From positions 23,446,256 through 23,510,255 of the forward strand of contig CM038910.1 in NCBI GenBank assembly GCA_021904315.1: a stretch of DNA of 64,000 nt. Direction: 5' to 3'. This DNA comes from Sphagnum magellanicum (taxonomy: Eukaryota > Streptophyta > Sphagnopsida > Sphagnales > Sphagnaceae). A program made the translations under genes and the position numbers. The notes beneath the pieces are model-generated. The model did not search any database. It was not told the DNA's origin and was given only the letters and a program-made list of their open reading frames with translations. Positions 22,730-35,092 of the stretch are shown here, one piece after another (position 1 is the first letter of the stretch; the number at the start of each line of letters is the position of its first letter).

Positions 22730-25700
22730 TTGACCATTTGTAATGAAAATGAAATTTCTTTCACATATGGGCATAATTATTTGTTATAATTTGTGGAGAA
22801 ATTAATATTTATGTCATTAATGAAAAACAATATTAGAACATACATTGTTTATGTATATTTCATTAAAAACATTTTTAACAATGATAATATTATTGACAAC
22901 ACACTTTATGCTTATATAATCATACAATAATGAAGATTGTTGTGCATTTGTTGGTCATATATATTTTATTATTAGCAATTGCAACCATTAATTGGATTAA
23001 CCAAAAAACTCCACATATGTTTTATCTTATATCTAAACTAAGTACATAGTTACATCTAATGCTACAAGTTAAATGATGTCTTTTCCATTTTGCTTCATTA
23101 GCATTGATCCTCCATAGAGGAAAAATGTAATAGCCATACAATATGACTAAAACCAAGGTTGTATGCCTTATTTTAAATCTCAATTGTTCATGTTCACAAA
23201 AAAATATTAAGATTTGTCATTTGATGTAATGAAAATTTGAAAAAACTTTTAGTTTTTTGTATTATAGCACAAATAACGTCAAATATTTATTATCAAAGTA
23301 TTCATGACAAACATAATGAAAATCATCAGATATTGATGGGAATAGAAAATGTATAACATTCTTGACTAGGAGAATTGGGAATAAACTCATTAGCAGATTA
23401 ATGCTGCTAATAAACTAATCTTAGTGACATGTTGAAATCTTGACATGTAAGAAAAATTATATTCACATTTTTAATGCAACCTTTCATTGTCTAGATACTT
23501 AAATTTTGAAGTGTAAAAATTGTTATTTTTTGCTCTTGAAACCTTGAACAAACATTTCATTAAATTGAAACCAACATTGCTTAATATTTGAAATTTTTCA
23601 ACTTACCCAAGTTATCCAATCATTACATTTATTTATTATCAAGATGGAAATCATTATGGTGACACATACTTGGTCATGTTAATGACATCTTAGGGATGTG
23701 AATTATAAATGTAACAACATCACTATTTAGAATTTTTTTACATAATAAAGTTATCAATAAAGTCCTTCCAAAAGGGCATTGAAACTCCCAATTTTTTTGA
23801 AATCAAGAGTAAATATAGAACAAGGCACAAAATTTAAACAAAAGAAATGGGCCATCAAACCCAATTTTCAACTAAAACTTGTGGTCAAACAAGTTTGGTA
23901 TTGAGTTGATGCACATTGATTTTTTTCATGCTAGCAAAAAAACATTGTTGTAATTTGTGCGTGTTTAGTAGTTTCAAGTGTTTGTTCATGTGTGTGTCTA
24001 ATGTGAAAAGGGATCAAAAGGAGAAGAGAAAAAGCTTGAGTGTTGAAAATGAAAGATGTTTGGAAAGAGTCAAGAGAGGGTGTTGAGGATTGTGGAGAGG
24101 GAATTAGAAAAATGTAATTTCCTTTTATATAGGTGGGAGGGAATTTCACAAATGAAATCCACACTTCCCAAGGTTATTAAATTCATGATGACGTTCAAGG
24201 TTTTTAATATTTGATAATAATTGTCAAGCATAATACTTGAAAGGCTCTCTTACAAGTTGGAAGATTTCTTTCCACTTTGTAGACTAGGCCTCTTGACCTT
24301 TTTTTTTCCCTCTTTCCAACGTTTCTTCTTATTTCAAAAATTTATATGTCCTTTAATAAAATCTTCATCCAATGTAGTGCAACCTGCTAGAAAAAAAAAG
24401 GTTGAGCTTAGAAAACAATTGGTAGTGGTGAAGAGGGGATACATAGACAAAAAATATTTGAAAAGAAAAGATAAAAACCCCCCCCCCCCCTCCCCCTCCC
24501 CCCAAAAGAGGTAGTGCTTTGTGCAAGAAAAGGGTTGACCTTTGGGCCCTTCCATGTTTTCTACTACCCAGCACTTGGGTTAATACCCTTTTGCATAGGC
24601 ATTTCAAAACATGGACGGGCCTCTAGGGCTACACTTTTCCTATATAGAACCCCCCTTAAAAATACACTAGAAAAAACCTCCAAGGGTTTTTAGTTTTTAC
24701 ATGTAGGATAAAGCCTGAAGGTGAAGCTCACTAAAATAACAATGTGGAAGGCAAGAGTCAAGTGCAACCCTAGTTTCAGTAATGCCCTTCCTTTTTTGTG
24801 AGGTTCACATGGTGTCAAAATTGACAAAAAAATTAGAGGGGGGACTTTATGGGTTTTTGCTAAAGCCCATAATGAAATCAAAATGCCCACTCATGGGGCA
24901 AAGGAAATATTATGTGTTATGACATACCCTTTACATACATTAGGAAATTTGTAAAAGGTTTTTACATGGTAGGTAAGGTTTGCACATAGGGCCTTAGTAG
25001 AATTACACACCCATCTGATGCAACAACCAAGGGCAGTGCCAAATGCCAAATTCTAGTAATGCTCGTCTAAGGACCTAATTGTGCACAATGAACTGTCATA
25101 GGTGCAAAGAATGAAGGACAAGCCTTTACCAAAAACATAAGATGACCTTCCACTTTAGGAGATAATCTTACATATTTAAACCTGTTTTACATTAGGAATC
25201 AAAACCAAAAAAACTCGAGGGCCAACTTTGAAGTGAGACACTAAATACCCCTAACAAGTTTTGTCAGGTGTAGTATCCAGCCCCTTGACCCACCACCTGA
25301 CCCACCACCGATCTTGATGCCACCACCATAGCGTGGCCTTCCTTTCGCCATTAACAAAACATTTCCAATGCCATCGACCCACCTTTCACCTTTCCATCCA
25401 AACATACTTTTTACTTTACACTATAAAACACAAGTTTTTTTCAGCTTCAATTTAACGTTCAAATTCAAATGTGAGCTAAAAATAGCTTTAGTTTGGTTGA
25501 AGCTTTTAGGCTTTAGGGAGAGTGTAGAACCATGTGAATTGCAAGAACAAACTTGGTGAAGTGACATAACTTCAATGAACTTCATTGCCCTGCTGCATTA
25601 TTGTGTTGGACGATTTTAGTTGAGGCGCACTAGAAAAGTACATAGTCCAAGGTTTTATGCACATGAATCTTACGTTTAAGTACATTATATTTTGAAATAA
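22730..25700. other. AT-rich intergenic DNA
   Basis: No coding, RNA or element signal that I can support. The only distinctive feature is the C-rich tract at 24478-24503, listed separately. Confidence 0.5.
24478..24503. repeat. C-rich tract (C13-T-C5-T-C6)
   Basis: Thirteen C residues, then T, five C, T and six C. The opposite strand could form a G-quadruplex. Length may be unreliable because homopolymers are prone to sequencing error. Confidence 0.9.
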
Positions 25701-27230
25701 ACTTAAAGATTGCCTTGCATTATGCTTTGTAGAAATTTAGGGTTTTGGTAGGCATGGAGGTGAAAGAGGGAAATGTTGTGTCTTCTTTCCTTGCTATTGT
25801 TATTACAACCAAACTTAGTCAAAGCACTAAAGTTAGTGTAGTTACCATATATGTTTCCCCCTTTGCTCCAATTACTATTTTTGTGGAAAAGAAAGCTGTT
25901 GTTGGAGAAGATTTGGACATTACAAAGGATAATGATAAAGTGGTACAAGGAGTTGTTGCAATGCGCTCTATAGGGGAAGGAGACAAAGAACACTTGTTTT
26001 CGAAGGTGTTGCCCACCTTCTTTCTTGTCGACCTTGACTAATCAACTTGCTTGGGTGTAAGAAGTATGTTGATCTTATCAACACAACACTAATTAGATGG
26101 GTTCCAAGGGTAAACTTCAAGTGTATCCTTTTTAAACCCTAAGTTATATTTCTTTTTGTTATCTCTTGCTTTATCACAACTTTTAAGCTTTATTTGATAA
26201 GGGGACTATGTTAAGGTTGCAAATTTTCAATCGAAATTGAAACATTATGTAAAGATGAAATTCTTTAACAATAACATCATATGATGTTTTGCTATTGCAT
26301 TTCTTTATAACAAAAGTGGCTTACCATCCTTAATTTTCTGTCAACTTTAGCTTTTTAATTGGTAAAAACACAACTATTAATTGTCCTAGCTTTATGTCCT
26401 CCCAAATTCTTTTGATGTTTGGATATTTACAATTAACACTTACATGTCATGTAATGACATTATGTTTTATAGGTTTTGGAGGCCTTAAAAGTAACATCAA
26501 ACATGTACAATGCAATAGAGCGGGAAAACTTGTGTTGCATTGTACTAAGAGCAAGAGTATGAAAAACTTGTAATGGAAGTGATTTTGAATGCAAACAACT
26601 GGACATAATTATGTGCAATTGGCCTACCTTTTAATGCAATTTCTATAAGCAATGAATGAAATATAAAAACTCTACCACATGATGAAGTTGTGCCCTAACT
26701 ACAAGGGGAAACAACTATTGAAAATGTACCCAACTTGGACAAAGAATGAAATAAAGGAAATTTTTAAGTTGGGGGAGAAGTATGGCAAGGATACACCATG
26801 CAAAAACAAGTGTTGTAATTTTGATGATGTAGTCCTTCCAAAAAAACAAGCTGTAAGTGGTAAGCAAATTAAGGTAGAGGGGGCAATGCCACTTCCACAT
26901 GCAGTAGCATGATGACACAAAGAGGTTGTCAACTTGTCTAGCGCTAGTGATGATGATTTCATCTTGTCACCACAAAATAAAAAGGGGAAAAATAGATCTA
27001 TCTCTAACTTGTCTCTTTCCATAAGAAACACATATGCCTAAATTATAACACAAAAAAAGATAATTCTTCCAAAGTGCCAGAAAAGGTCTACCACAACAAT
27101 TGTACCAACTTCACAGCCCTCTACAACATTGTTTTGACATTCTACTATTACAACATTACAATAATCAGTTGTTGTTGGAAGTAGGGTTGAAGTTGAAGTA
27201 AAGGCTTAGGCCATTGCAACAACTTTCAAA
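25700..27230. other. Unidentified; open frames without recognised homology
   Basis: Plus-strand frames at 25745-26041 (98 residues, starting MVGMEVKEGNVV) and 26679-26912 (77 residues) are the longest. Neither carries a motif I recognise and no splice-linked neighbour is obvious. Given relics on both sides they may be pieces of another degenerate transposon. Confidence 0.3.
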
Positions 27231-27239
27231 GCAGAGAAG

Positions 27240-29062
27240 TTCTGTGAGTTGCCTCCACCTCTAATAATTGTAGAAATGATTGGATTGGATGTTTTGCTTT
27301 CAGAACCTAACAATGAATGTAATGGGTATTCCATTTTGCCATTCATCAAACATCATCATTGTGCATAGAGGGTATTACAAAAAACACAATTTACGGTCAG
27401 TAGGTTGAATGTTGTAGAACATTCAAAAATTGTGAATAATTTCACAAAATGGAAGACATTGCCATACCTTGGATTGATTTGTGCCAAATGTTGTGTTAAA
27501 TGCAATTACACTCCCTTGTCCATATTTTGACATCATTTCACATTGCCATGTAGTTTGGATTCCCAAGGTGAAAGGGGTGTCATCTTGGTTTGGTATATTC
27601 AAATTTAAATGGGCATGTTCAACATAATAGAAAATTGAATCAAGGTTTTTTAATACCCACATTCTCACACTAATTGGGTATTTTCAATGTCTTTGCCACA
27701 ATTCATCCGCCTTTTTTTTACCAAGTTTCGCATGTCAAAGGCCAAAACAAATGTATCATGTGTAATAGATTCATTTCGCAATGCCTATTCCTTGACATAC
27801 GCCTTATGTTGTGCCATAACTTGAGTAGGGGACAAATGTTACTTTATAAGTCCCATGAAATGTGCTTTCATAGCATTTGAAAGTTGTGAACCCAAAGCAT
27901 GATGAAATCCAATGACATTTTTCTTCTGGCATAGTTGACCCATTTTGTTTTTATGTTTTACATGCAATTATATCAATTGGCAAATAATATGGTCCAAACA
28001 GGTTGCTTTATAATAAAATATCTTTGGCAACCATGTTTAATGGACATACTTGGCATTGTCTTCCCAATCCTAGTCATTCATTGTGATTATTGACTAGATT
28101 ATGGGAATTCCATCATGAGTTTCTTCCTTTTCCTCTTGGTGGATGTATCATGGACTTTATTTTGCTTTTGCTTTTATTGTGTAGACAATAGGAGCTTATG
28201 TATGTCCTTAAGAATTACATTGGTTTTGTCTTTGAGTCCAAAGTTACATGAAAACTTGTAGAACCATAAAATTGGGAATGAAGTTTACATTTATTGTGAA
28301 TTTGAAACAATGATAATTGAAGAAAAAGACCAAAAATATATTGCCAAAATTAAAACATCCAAGAACCAATACAAAAACAAATTGTAGAACATAAAGTGTA
28401 GAGTGGACAATGGTCATGAAAAGGCTTTGGTTGTCACTATGTTCTGAATTAACATACTATGAACATGAATAATTCATTTATAGATGAAAATAATATCTAA
28501 AGGAGAAATAATAAAAAATAGATTTTCAATTAAGTTGAAAATAACGTATACTCATTGATGTAAAATGATGTACATAATTGCAATTTAAAACATTGTAGTC
28601 CATCAAAACAAAACATTACAAAATTACATACATTCACAAACAACATAATGGTAGTTGTATTAAATGTATGTTACCTTAAATCTTGTTTCACTTATAAATA
28701 AATGCCGTAGAATTTGTTCAAGGGTGTGTCAATGTGTTTAGGGTAGATGACCTAATGTGGTCTTTTGTCTTCGTAAATTTGCACGGGAAATCAAAATTGT
28801 TTTGGTCCCCTTCTATGAAATCTTTGAGACGATCCCATGGGATGACTGCAATTTCAGCATTGTTGTACAATCCATGTCCACTTGTAACATGAGGTAGCCA
28901 TAAAATATTAGATTTTTGAAAAGGTCCAAGGGGAGGTTCTTGCACGATTGCCTTCAAAGCTTGCAGCAAGTCCCTTTCTCTAGAAGGAATGAAAGGTGTG
29001 TCCTCAATAATCTCTAGGATTCCACCATCATCAAAGACCACATTGTACTTTGGGCCTGCCAT
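27240..29062 (-). pseudogene. MULE-type transposase with plant SWIM-family layout (broken)
   Basis: The N-terminal part (28718-29062) begins MAGPKYNVVFDDGG and includes AEIAVIPWDRLKDFIEG and FPCKFTK, which recall the start of plant SWIM zinc-finger/MULE-related proteins. The middle is badly frameshifted (AMKAHFMGLIK, LSPTQVMA, ESITHDTFVL). The transposase core returns at 27423-27668 with DDTPFTLGIQTTWQCEMMSKYGQGSVIAFNTTFGTNQ. In the family the last block reads FDATFGT; here the catalytic Asp is Asn, so the copy is dead even apart from its frameshifts. No C-terminal SWIM zinc finger was seen, so the 3' end is lost or unrecognisable. Confidence 0.72.
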
Positions 29063-29747
29063 TACAAAATTTGAACCCTAAATCTTTGGACATAAAAATT
29101 AACAAAAAGTTGAAATGGCACACAAAACATCTCCAAAACCTAGAATACATTGGAGAGAATTGAAACATTAGTTAGGATGAAGAAGAAGAAATGTACATGC
29201 AGATGCCATTTTCAATGGGGAATCCCCAATAAGTGATTGAACCTTTGAACCCTAGTTGAGAGTCTCACTTAAAATAGGAAGGCAATGTAAGGTTCAACCA
29301 AGACATATTGTGTCAAAGGTTCTACAAACATACTAAAAATTTTGTATCTTGAAGAATCCAAAGAAGAAGAAAAATCTGAAGAAAGTTGTGGCTACCTGTG
29401 GAAGGTTGTGGGCTGTAGCAATGTTTGGTTTGTAGCATGCCATGGAGCTAATTCGTAATCAGCTAAAATTAGCCATCATTTCAAAACATGGCTCTAAGCA
29501 GCTAGAGCTTTGTAGAGCTTTGTAATGCAGAGCGAACGTTTGCTTGGATGGGTTCCAGTTGATGGCGGAGAAATGAACGGTGGGTCGACGGCGCTGGTGA
29601 TAGTTCTGTCAACGGTGAAAGGAGGGCCTGGCTATGGTGGTGGGTCAGGGGGCCGGATGCTATGTTGGAAAGAGCTCGTTAGGGGGTATTTAGCGTCGTG
29701 CCTGTAAGATCCCTCACACTCTTAAACACAGGCATAGTTATATGCCT

Positions 29748-29840
29748 CCTCTTTTCTAGGAAGGATATTCACAGATATAAACTTGGTGCCCCCCTCTTTC
29801 TTAGGAAGGATATCCACGGATATAAACCTGCTGCCTCTTC
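29748..29840. repeat. 45-bp tandem duplication
   Basis: Two copies of a segment containing AGGAAGGATAT and GATATAAAC, spaced 45 bases (markers at 29758 and 29803). Confidence 0.8.
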
Positions 29841-30188
29841 TTTCTTGGTGCCCTTGAAATGCACTCTGAAATTTCTCTGAATGCTATACAAGTTAAAAGG
29901 CTTGTTTTCCATTGGAAAAGAAAACTAAGTGCGTGTTGTTGTTGTTGTTATGCTGGATTTACACGCCATAAATACAGTTCTTGACACGTACATGCACAAC
30001 AGGTCAAGTGAGCCCCTCTCATTCGCAGTGAACTGAGAACTGTCACTTTTTGGACCAATCAGAACAACACAGCTAGCCTGAAAATGTGTACGTATACGTA
30101 GACGTATATTACGAAAGAGTATGTACAGAATTTGTATTTATATGCATGTAACGTACTGGAATTGTGTGTATTCGTATCCTCAGTTTGC

Positions 30189-30225
30189 GAAGAGATCGCG
30201 GGTTCGAATCCAGATGGCGAAATTT
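30189..30225 (+). other. tRNA T-arm-like / Pol III box-B-like motif
   Basis: GCGGGTTCGAATCCAG contains the T-loop/B-box string GGTTCGAATCC. No cloverleaf can be built around it: the T-stem pairs poorly and no acceptor stem is visible. It is most simply a relic of a tRNA-derived SINE or chance. It lies about 1 kb upstream of the tafazzin-like gene. Confidence 0.35.
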
Positions 30226-30406
30226 CGATGTTTTCCCTTCGTGATGTGGCAGAAACCCTAGTCCGCCACCGTTGGCTGCTGCTGCGCTTGCCTTCTGCGG
30301 CAGCAGATAAATTAGTTGTTGCGATTTTGTATCCAAAGTGTGCGCTCAAGTCGCGGTGCGGAGCTGCGGTTCAATTTCTTGATGAGATGAAATGAGATGA
30401 TGTACG

Positions 30407-30767
30407 CATGCTGCTGTGGTTATTTTTGAAGCGATCTTTTTTGCTTGATGCGAAGAGATATCGGTTCCAAGTCTCGACGAGAAATGGTTGACAATCGATC
30501 TCGATTCACGTCGGATCTACGTGTCTTGCTCTTTTCTTGTTGAGTGTGCCTGTGTGCTGCAACGATCTGAGAAGAAGAAGAACAAGAAATGCTGCTGAGG
30601 TTATTTTGAAGAGCTCTTTTTCACTTGATGCGAAGAGATATTGGTTCCAAATCTTGACAAGAAATGGTCGACAATCGATCTCGATTCACGTCGGATCTAG
30701 GTGTCTTGTTCCTTTCTTGTTGAGTGCCTGTGTGCTGCAACGATCTGAGAAGAAGGAAAAGAAAACA
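30407..30767. repeat. About 180-bp direct tandem duplication upstream of the acyltransferase gene
   Basis: Copy 1 (about 30407-30585) and copy 2 (about 30589-30767) share long nearly identical blocks: TTGATGCGAAGAGATAT, CGACAATCGATCTCGATTCA and TGTGCTGCAACGATCTGAGA. The marker GATGCGAAGAGATA is at 30448 and 30628. The duplicated DNA lies 0.5-0.8 kb before the start codon, probably in promoter or 5' leader sequence. Confidence 0.88.
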
Positions 30768-31248
30768 GAAGAAGGAGTAGGAGGGGAAACAAGCAGCAGA
30801 AAAAGCAGAAGCGGAAGAGAAGAGGAAGAAAACAAGAACAAGAAGCACAGGGACGTGAGTTTGCGCTGTTGTTGTTGAGAATGTGTGGATCGGGGGATCA
30901 TGCATGTTAGGAAGAGAATATCGTGGATTGCAGGAGGAATCTGGGCATGATTTTCTTCTATGTATATGGGAGTTCGCTTTCAGTTGAGTTCCAAGAGTAT
31001 TATGGACGTGAACTCAGTAATGTGATACTATCTCTTTCAATTCGAGGTTCTTATTAGTCTATTTGTTTGAAGAGACCGATCTATACAGTTTTTGGTGTTT
31101 CTTAGCTTGTGAGAGAGTGAGATCTGAGATAACAACAACAGGTTTTGCGAGGGAGAAACGGATTTGAAATACAGATCTTGGCTGCAAAACTAGGAAGGAT
31201 TTTGTGTTGATCAAAAGAGAAGCCTTTATGTATGCAACTTCGATTGCA

Positions 31249-34200
31249 ATGGAGAACAATGAACGGAAACAAGAATCGCAATGGATAGCCAACATGAGAG
31301 CCACGAAAGAAAGCATCAAGGACAGATTCCGCATCGCCATCGCCTCACGTCGGTTTCTGAGACAGAAGTCTCGAAGGCCTGGACTGGTTCCTGTTCCTGG
31401 TAGCCCGGCTCTGCGAGCCACAGCCACTGGTTTAGTAGTTGCCCGCGTTTTTCAAGGAAATGTCGTGTTTGCAAGATTTGCTCACAGCATGGCAAAGCAA
31501 GAATGGCAGAAAAGCGCGCGCTGGATGTCTTCTCTCAGGCCAACCTCCATTTTTCCCATCTCCATCTCTTCTAGGGTTTGGTCTATGTTTGGATACTCAA
31601 CAGCAGGAGCATCCGCCTTGGCTCTGACACAGCAGCAGCAGCCTGCAGAGGCAGAAGCCCTTGTTGCTTTGGGACCACAGCCAGTACCTTTGTATGCACC
31701 AGCTACAACAGAGGAGCTTCCTCTTCGCAAGCCAAAATCCAAGAAAGCAGCATACTATGAAGGTATGATGCTACAAAACCCTAATGTCAACACGTTTCTA
31801 AGATGCGTTTTGTTCAGATATCTCTGTTATCATTTTGGTTTTCTTGAGCAAGAAATTCACAATCGCAGCTGTGCACCTTAACAGATAAAGCAATTGCATA
31901 TGCAAATGAGAATTCACTAGTCGATCAAGTGCTTCAAGCTGTGGTGCTACCGACTGTGGCTAATGCTTGCTATGCGTTCATGCATGGCTTAAACATCACT
32001 GAGGTGGAATTCCTATCTCTCTCCCTTATCCTCTTCCTGTCTCATGATACGCTTTACTCACTTATAGTAGCTACAAAGTTGGGAGTACCTTCTAAGGGTA
32101 AACCCTAAATCTTATCATGATTCTTTCTGGGTTTATGGGTTTTCTTCTGATTCTTAGTCATTGTGATGAATGCATGTGCATTAACAAGAGCAAAAAAATA
32201 TTGCAGATACATGGGGCAGATAAGTTGGAACAGGCCGTTTCTCAAAGACCAGAAGGCCAATCTTTAATCACAGTATTGCTCATGCTCTATTACCACTTGT
32301 TATTCATCATATGCATTTCTGCACACATTTTTTGTTTGGCAAAAACTGACATAACTGTTCCAAAATGTTTATGATGGAATTTTCTCTGTCTGTAGTTTCA
32401 AAAATATGTTCACTCAAGTGCATCTGGATTGCTTTAAAAATGGAAAATATCAACTTCTTTTGCCATTACTTCTGTTGCATTTTATTCATGGGTGCCTTGA
32501 AATGTAACCCTTAGAAGTTTCAGTCTGACTACCTGAAACTGCAGACATGCTCAAGTAATTTGGCACTAAGCCTTTCAGATTTTGCTTCTGCTGAGCTTCA
32601 GGTCTGTAATCATGTGGCGTCTATGGATGATCCACTGGTAATGGCTGCCTTGCTGCCCCCAAGCATGTTAATTCAGGCTAAAAACTTGCGGTGGACTCTT
32701 TGTGCAACTGATCGCTGCTTTACAAATGCTGCTTTCTCTGCTTTTTTCCGGAGCGTTAAAGTTTTGCCTCTGAGACGTGGAGCTGGGCTTCAGCAAGAGG
32801 TTACCACTTCCACTTCCTGGAAAAATGCTATTGCTATCTAAAACTGTGTTTCACAAGTGACAGGATGCATGAAGAAACCATGAGATCTCTGCATGGGGGT
32901 TTTTCTTCTGTTTCTGATTAAGTGTTGCGTGTTGTATCTCTATGCATGTGAATGCGATATCAATGTGTCTAGATAAATAGAGGGTTGACCTGATAATGGA
33001 TGTGTATCAATGCAGGGAATAGACATAGCTTTGTCAAAACTGAAGAATGGTGATTGGGTGCACATATTTCCAGAGGGAAGTCGCTCTCGAGATGGTGGCA
33101 AAACCATTGGCGCCATTAGACGAGGAATTGGCAGGTGTCTTTCTGGAAAAGCATTGAAGGGCTGCTATCTTGCAAGTGTGGTGTTCTCCTTGTGCAATTT
33201 CTTCTTTGAAGATGGGTATCATAGTGGATGACAAGCTTCGAGCAAAAGTAATGAGCCATAGAAGAGTGAATTGGACTTTACAATAGCAGTCAATGTCAAT
33301 GAGTGAGTTGTTGATCTCATTTGTTCCCAAGAAGGGTCTGAAATTTGAGGTTCTGGGTCCAGCCAGTCCTATAGGTTGCAGGCTTAGTATTTAAAGTATC
33401 ACTGGTTTTCTTATGCTTGGGTTCTGTTGTTGGCAATTGCTTCTCCCAGGCTTGTCACAGATGTGGAAAAGACACCTGTGGTCATTCCTTTTGTTCACAC
33501 TGGCATGCAGGAGATGATGCCAATAGGCAGCAAATTTCCCTCCATCCACAAGAAGGTACACCCTGTAGTCATAAATCTTTTAGGGGTTTGTACCATTGCC
33601 TGTCTAACTCCTTGTTCATTCTGAGTATATTCAGTATACCAGTAAAACAAAGTAGTAACTCTCATGGTTACAGTGTGGAGCAAAGGTTAATGGGATTGAA
33701 ATGGTTTCTAATGTAACTGTGGGTGGAAGTGCTTTGATGTCACCTTTGTATTATTCTATTCTTTTATTTTAGTGATTTCCTTTCACTCTTCTTATAGCAC
33801 TTCATATTATGACCTTGCCTGATATTTTGTGTTGAGAGAACAGTGAGAATTTGAATATCATGGGTTCTATATGCAATATCCTCAGAATTTTCTGGTTGGG
33901 TCCTGCCAAACTTTTTTTCCAGCAGGTGATCTGAGTGATTTTTTGGTTTATGACTTAGTGATTACTGGAATGAATTGAAGTTGGCTGATTTGCAGGTGAA
34001 TCTTGGTGCAGGCCCTGGACCCTACACTAAACTCTGGATCTCCTTTTCAAACCTAAAAATGACTTTTATACCTGTCCTGCAGACACAATCCTGGCATTAC
34101 TACTGGCACTATTCTAGCCACTGTTAAGTCTCCATTTAACCTAAGTCTTTTGTATGCTCCAGGTAACTGTGCTGGTGGGTGATCCCATTGAATTGGATGA

Positions 34201-35092
34201 TATCATCAATCAGAGTTCAAGACAGTGCCTTTCAAAGGAAGCTGTTTATGATGCTATAACTGTGCGGGTGGGTGAACGGATGCGGGTTATGAAAGCGGAG
34301 CTTGATGAGCTGGTGCTGACACAAAGATCTGAAGAAAAGGCCACATTGGAGCAAAGAGGTGTTGTGATTAGTAGGGCTGAGAATCTGCTCCAATATATTG
34401 ATTGGGAGTCTCAAGGACTCTTGCTGGATGATGGCCTTGAAGTGTCGGAGACCTTCAATCTTACCTCAGCATTGAAGAGCTCAACAGCATTAGACAGGGA
34501 AAGTCACTCAGTTTTGCGTGGTAAGGAACTCCTGTGTTTGTCCTGTATACCAATCTGTCTTCAGCAAGTTGGAGGTTGTATATGTCTAAATTCAGTGTGT
34601 AACAATCACCTGCTTTTAGGTCTGCAGTACATGAATTCTGAAGCTATGTGTGTTGGAGGTTTTCTATATGTAGAAGAGTTCAGATACAGCTTTGGACCTC
34701 TATCTTAAGCTCTCCAGGGTAATGAGTCAAGTAGTCAAGAGCAGAATATCCTATTGTACTGATTTGGTCTGTTTGGCAACTATGTATTTCCTTCTGATTT
34801 GTCAGCTCCCAGGATTCTAACTGCTGGTGTAATTTGCCCTGCAGAGAAGGATATGGTGGGTCCAGTGGGCATGACAGCTAGTGGACTAGAGACACTGGAT
34901 ATAGACAGAGACGAATTTCTCGATTTTGAAGAGGATGATGATATGTCCATGACTGCATATGGGAGTTTACTTTCAAGGTTTCAGGGCTTTGTAGACACTC
35001 CTACATTTTTGGGAGTAGGCTTTGCAGCTCGTGGGCTCTTAAGCAGTGGAAACAAGAAAGCATTGTACACTTTTAGGGGTGCCTATGTGTGA
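31249..35092 (+). CDS. Tafazzin-like glycerophospholipid acyltransferase, 8 exons
   Basis: Exons: 31249-31762, 31885-32003, 32207-32272, 32602-32799, 33016-33134, 33450-33555, 34163-34520, 34806-35092. All introns are GT-AG and all junctions keep frame, giving 588 residues. PlsC/tafazzin motifs: NHVASMDD with the catalytic H-x4-D at about residues 237-242, SVKVLPLRRGAG, FPEGSRSRDGG (317 on) and VVIPFVHTGMQEMMP. The C-terminal exon ends with GFAARGLLSSGNK, a tail shared with the long plant tafazzin-like subfamily rather than with the shorter NAPE-synthase-like one. The first exon is basic, Ala/Ser/Gln-rich and could target an organelle. Likely role: acyl transfer to lysophospholipids in membranes. 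ATG 31249 is favoured for its start context; an in-frame ATG at 31228 would add seven residues. Confidence 0.9.

Noticed and set aside
30189-30225. tRNA gene
   Set aside because: Only a T-loop/B-box-like string is present; no acceptor, D or anticodon arm can be folded.
31204-31248. Acyltransferase start at 31204
   Set aside because: The codon there is GTG, not ATG; the first real ATG is 31228 and the best context is at 31249.
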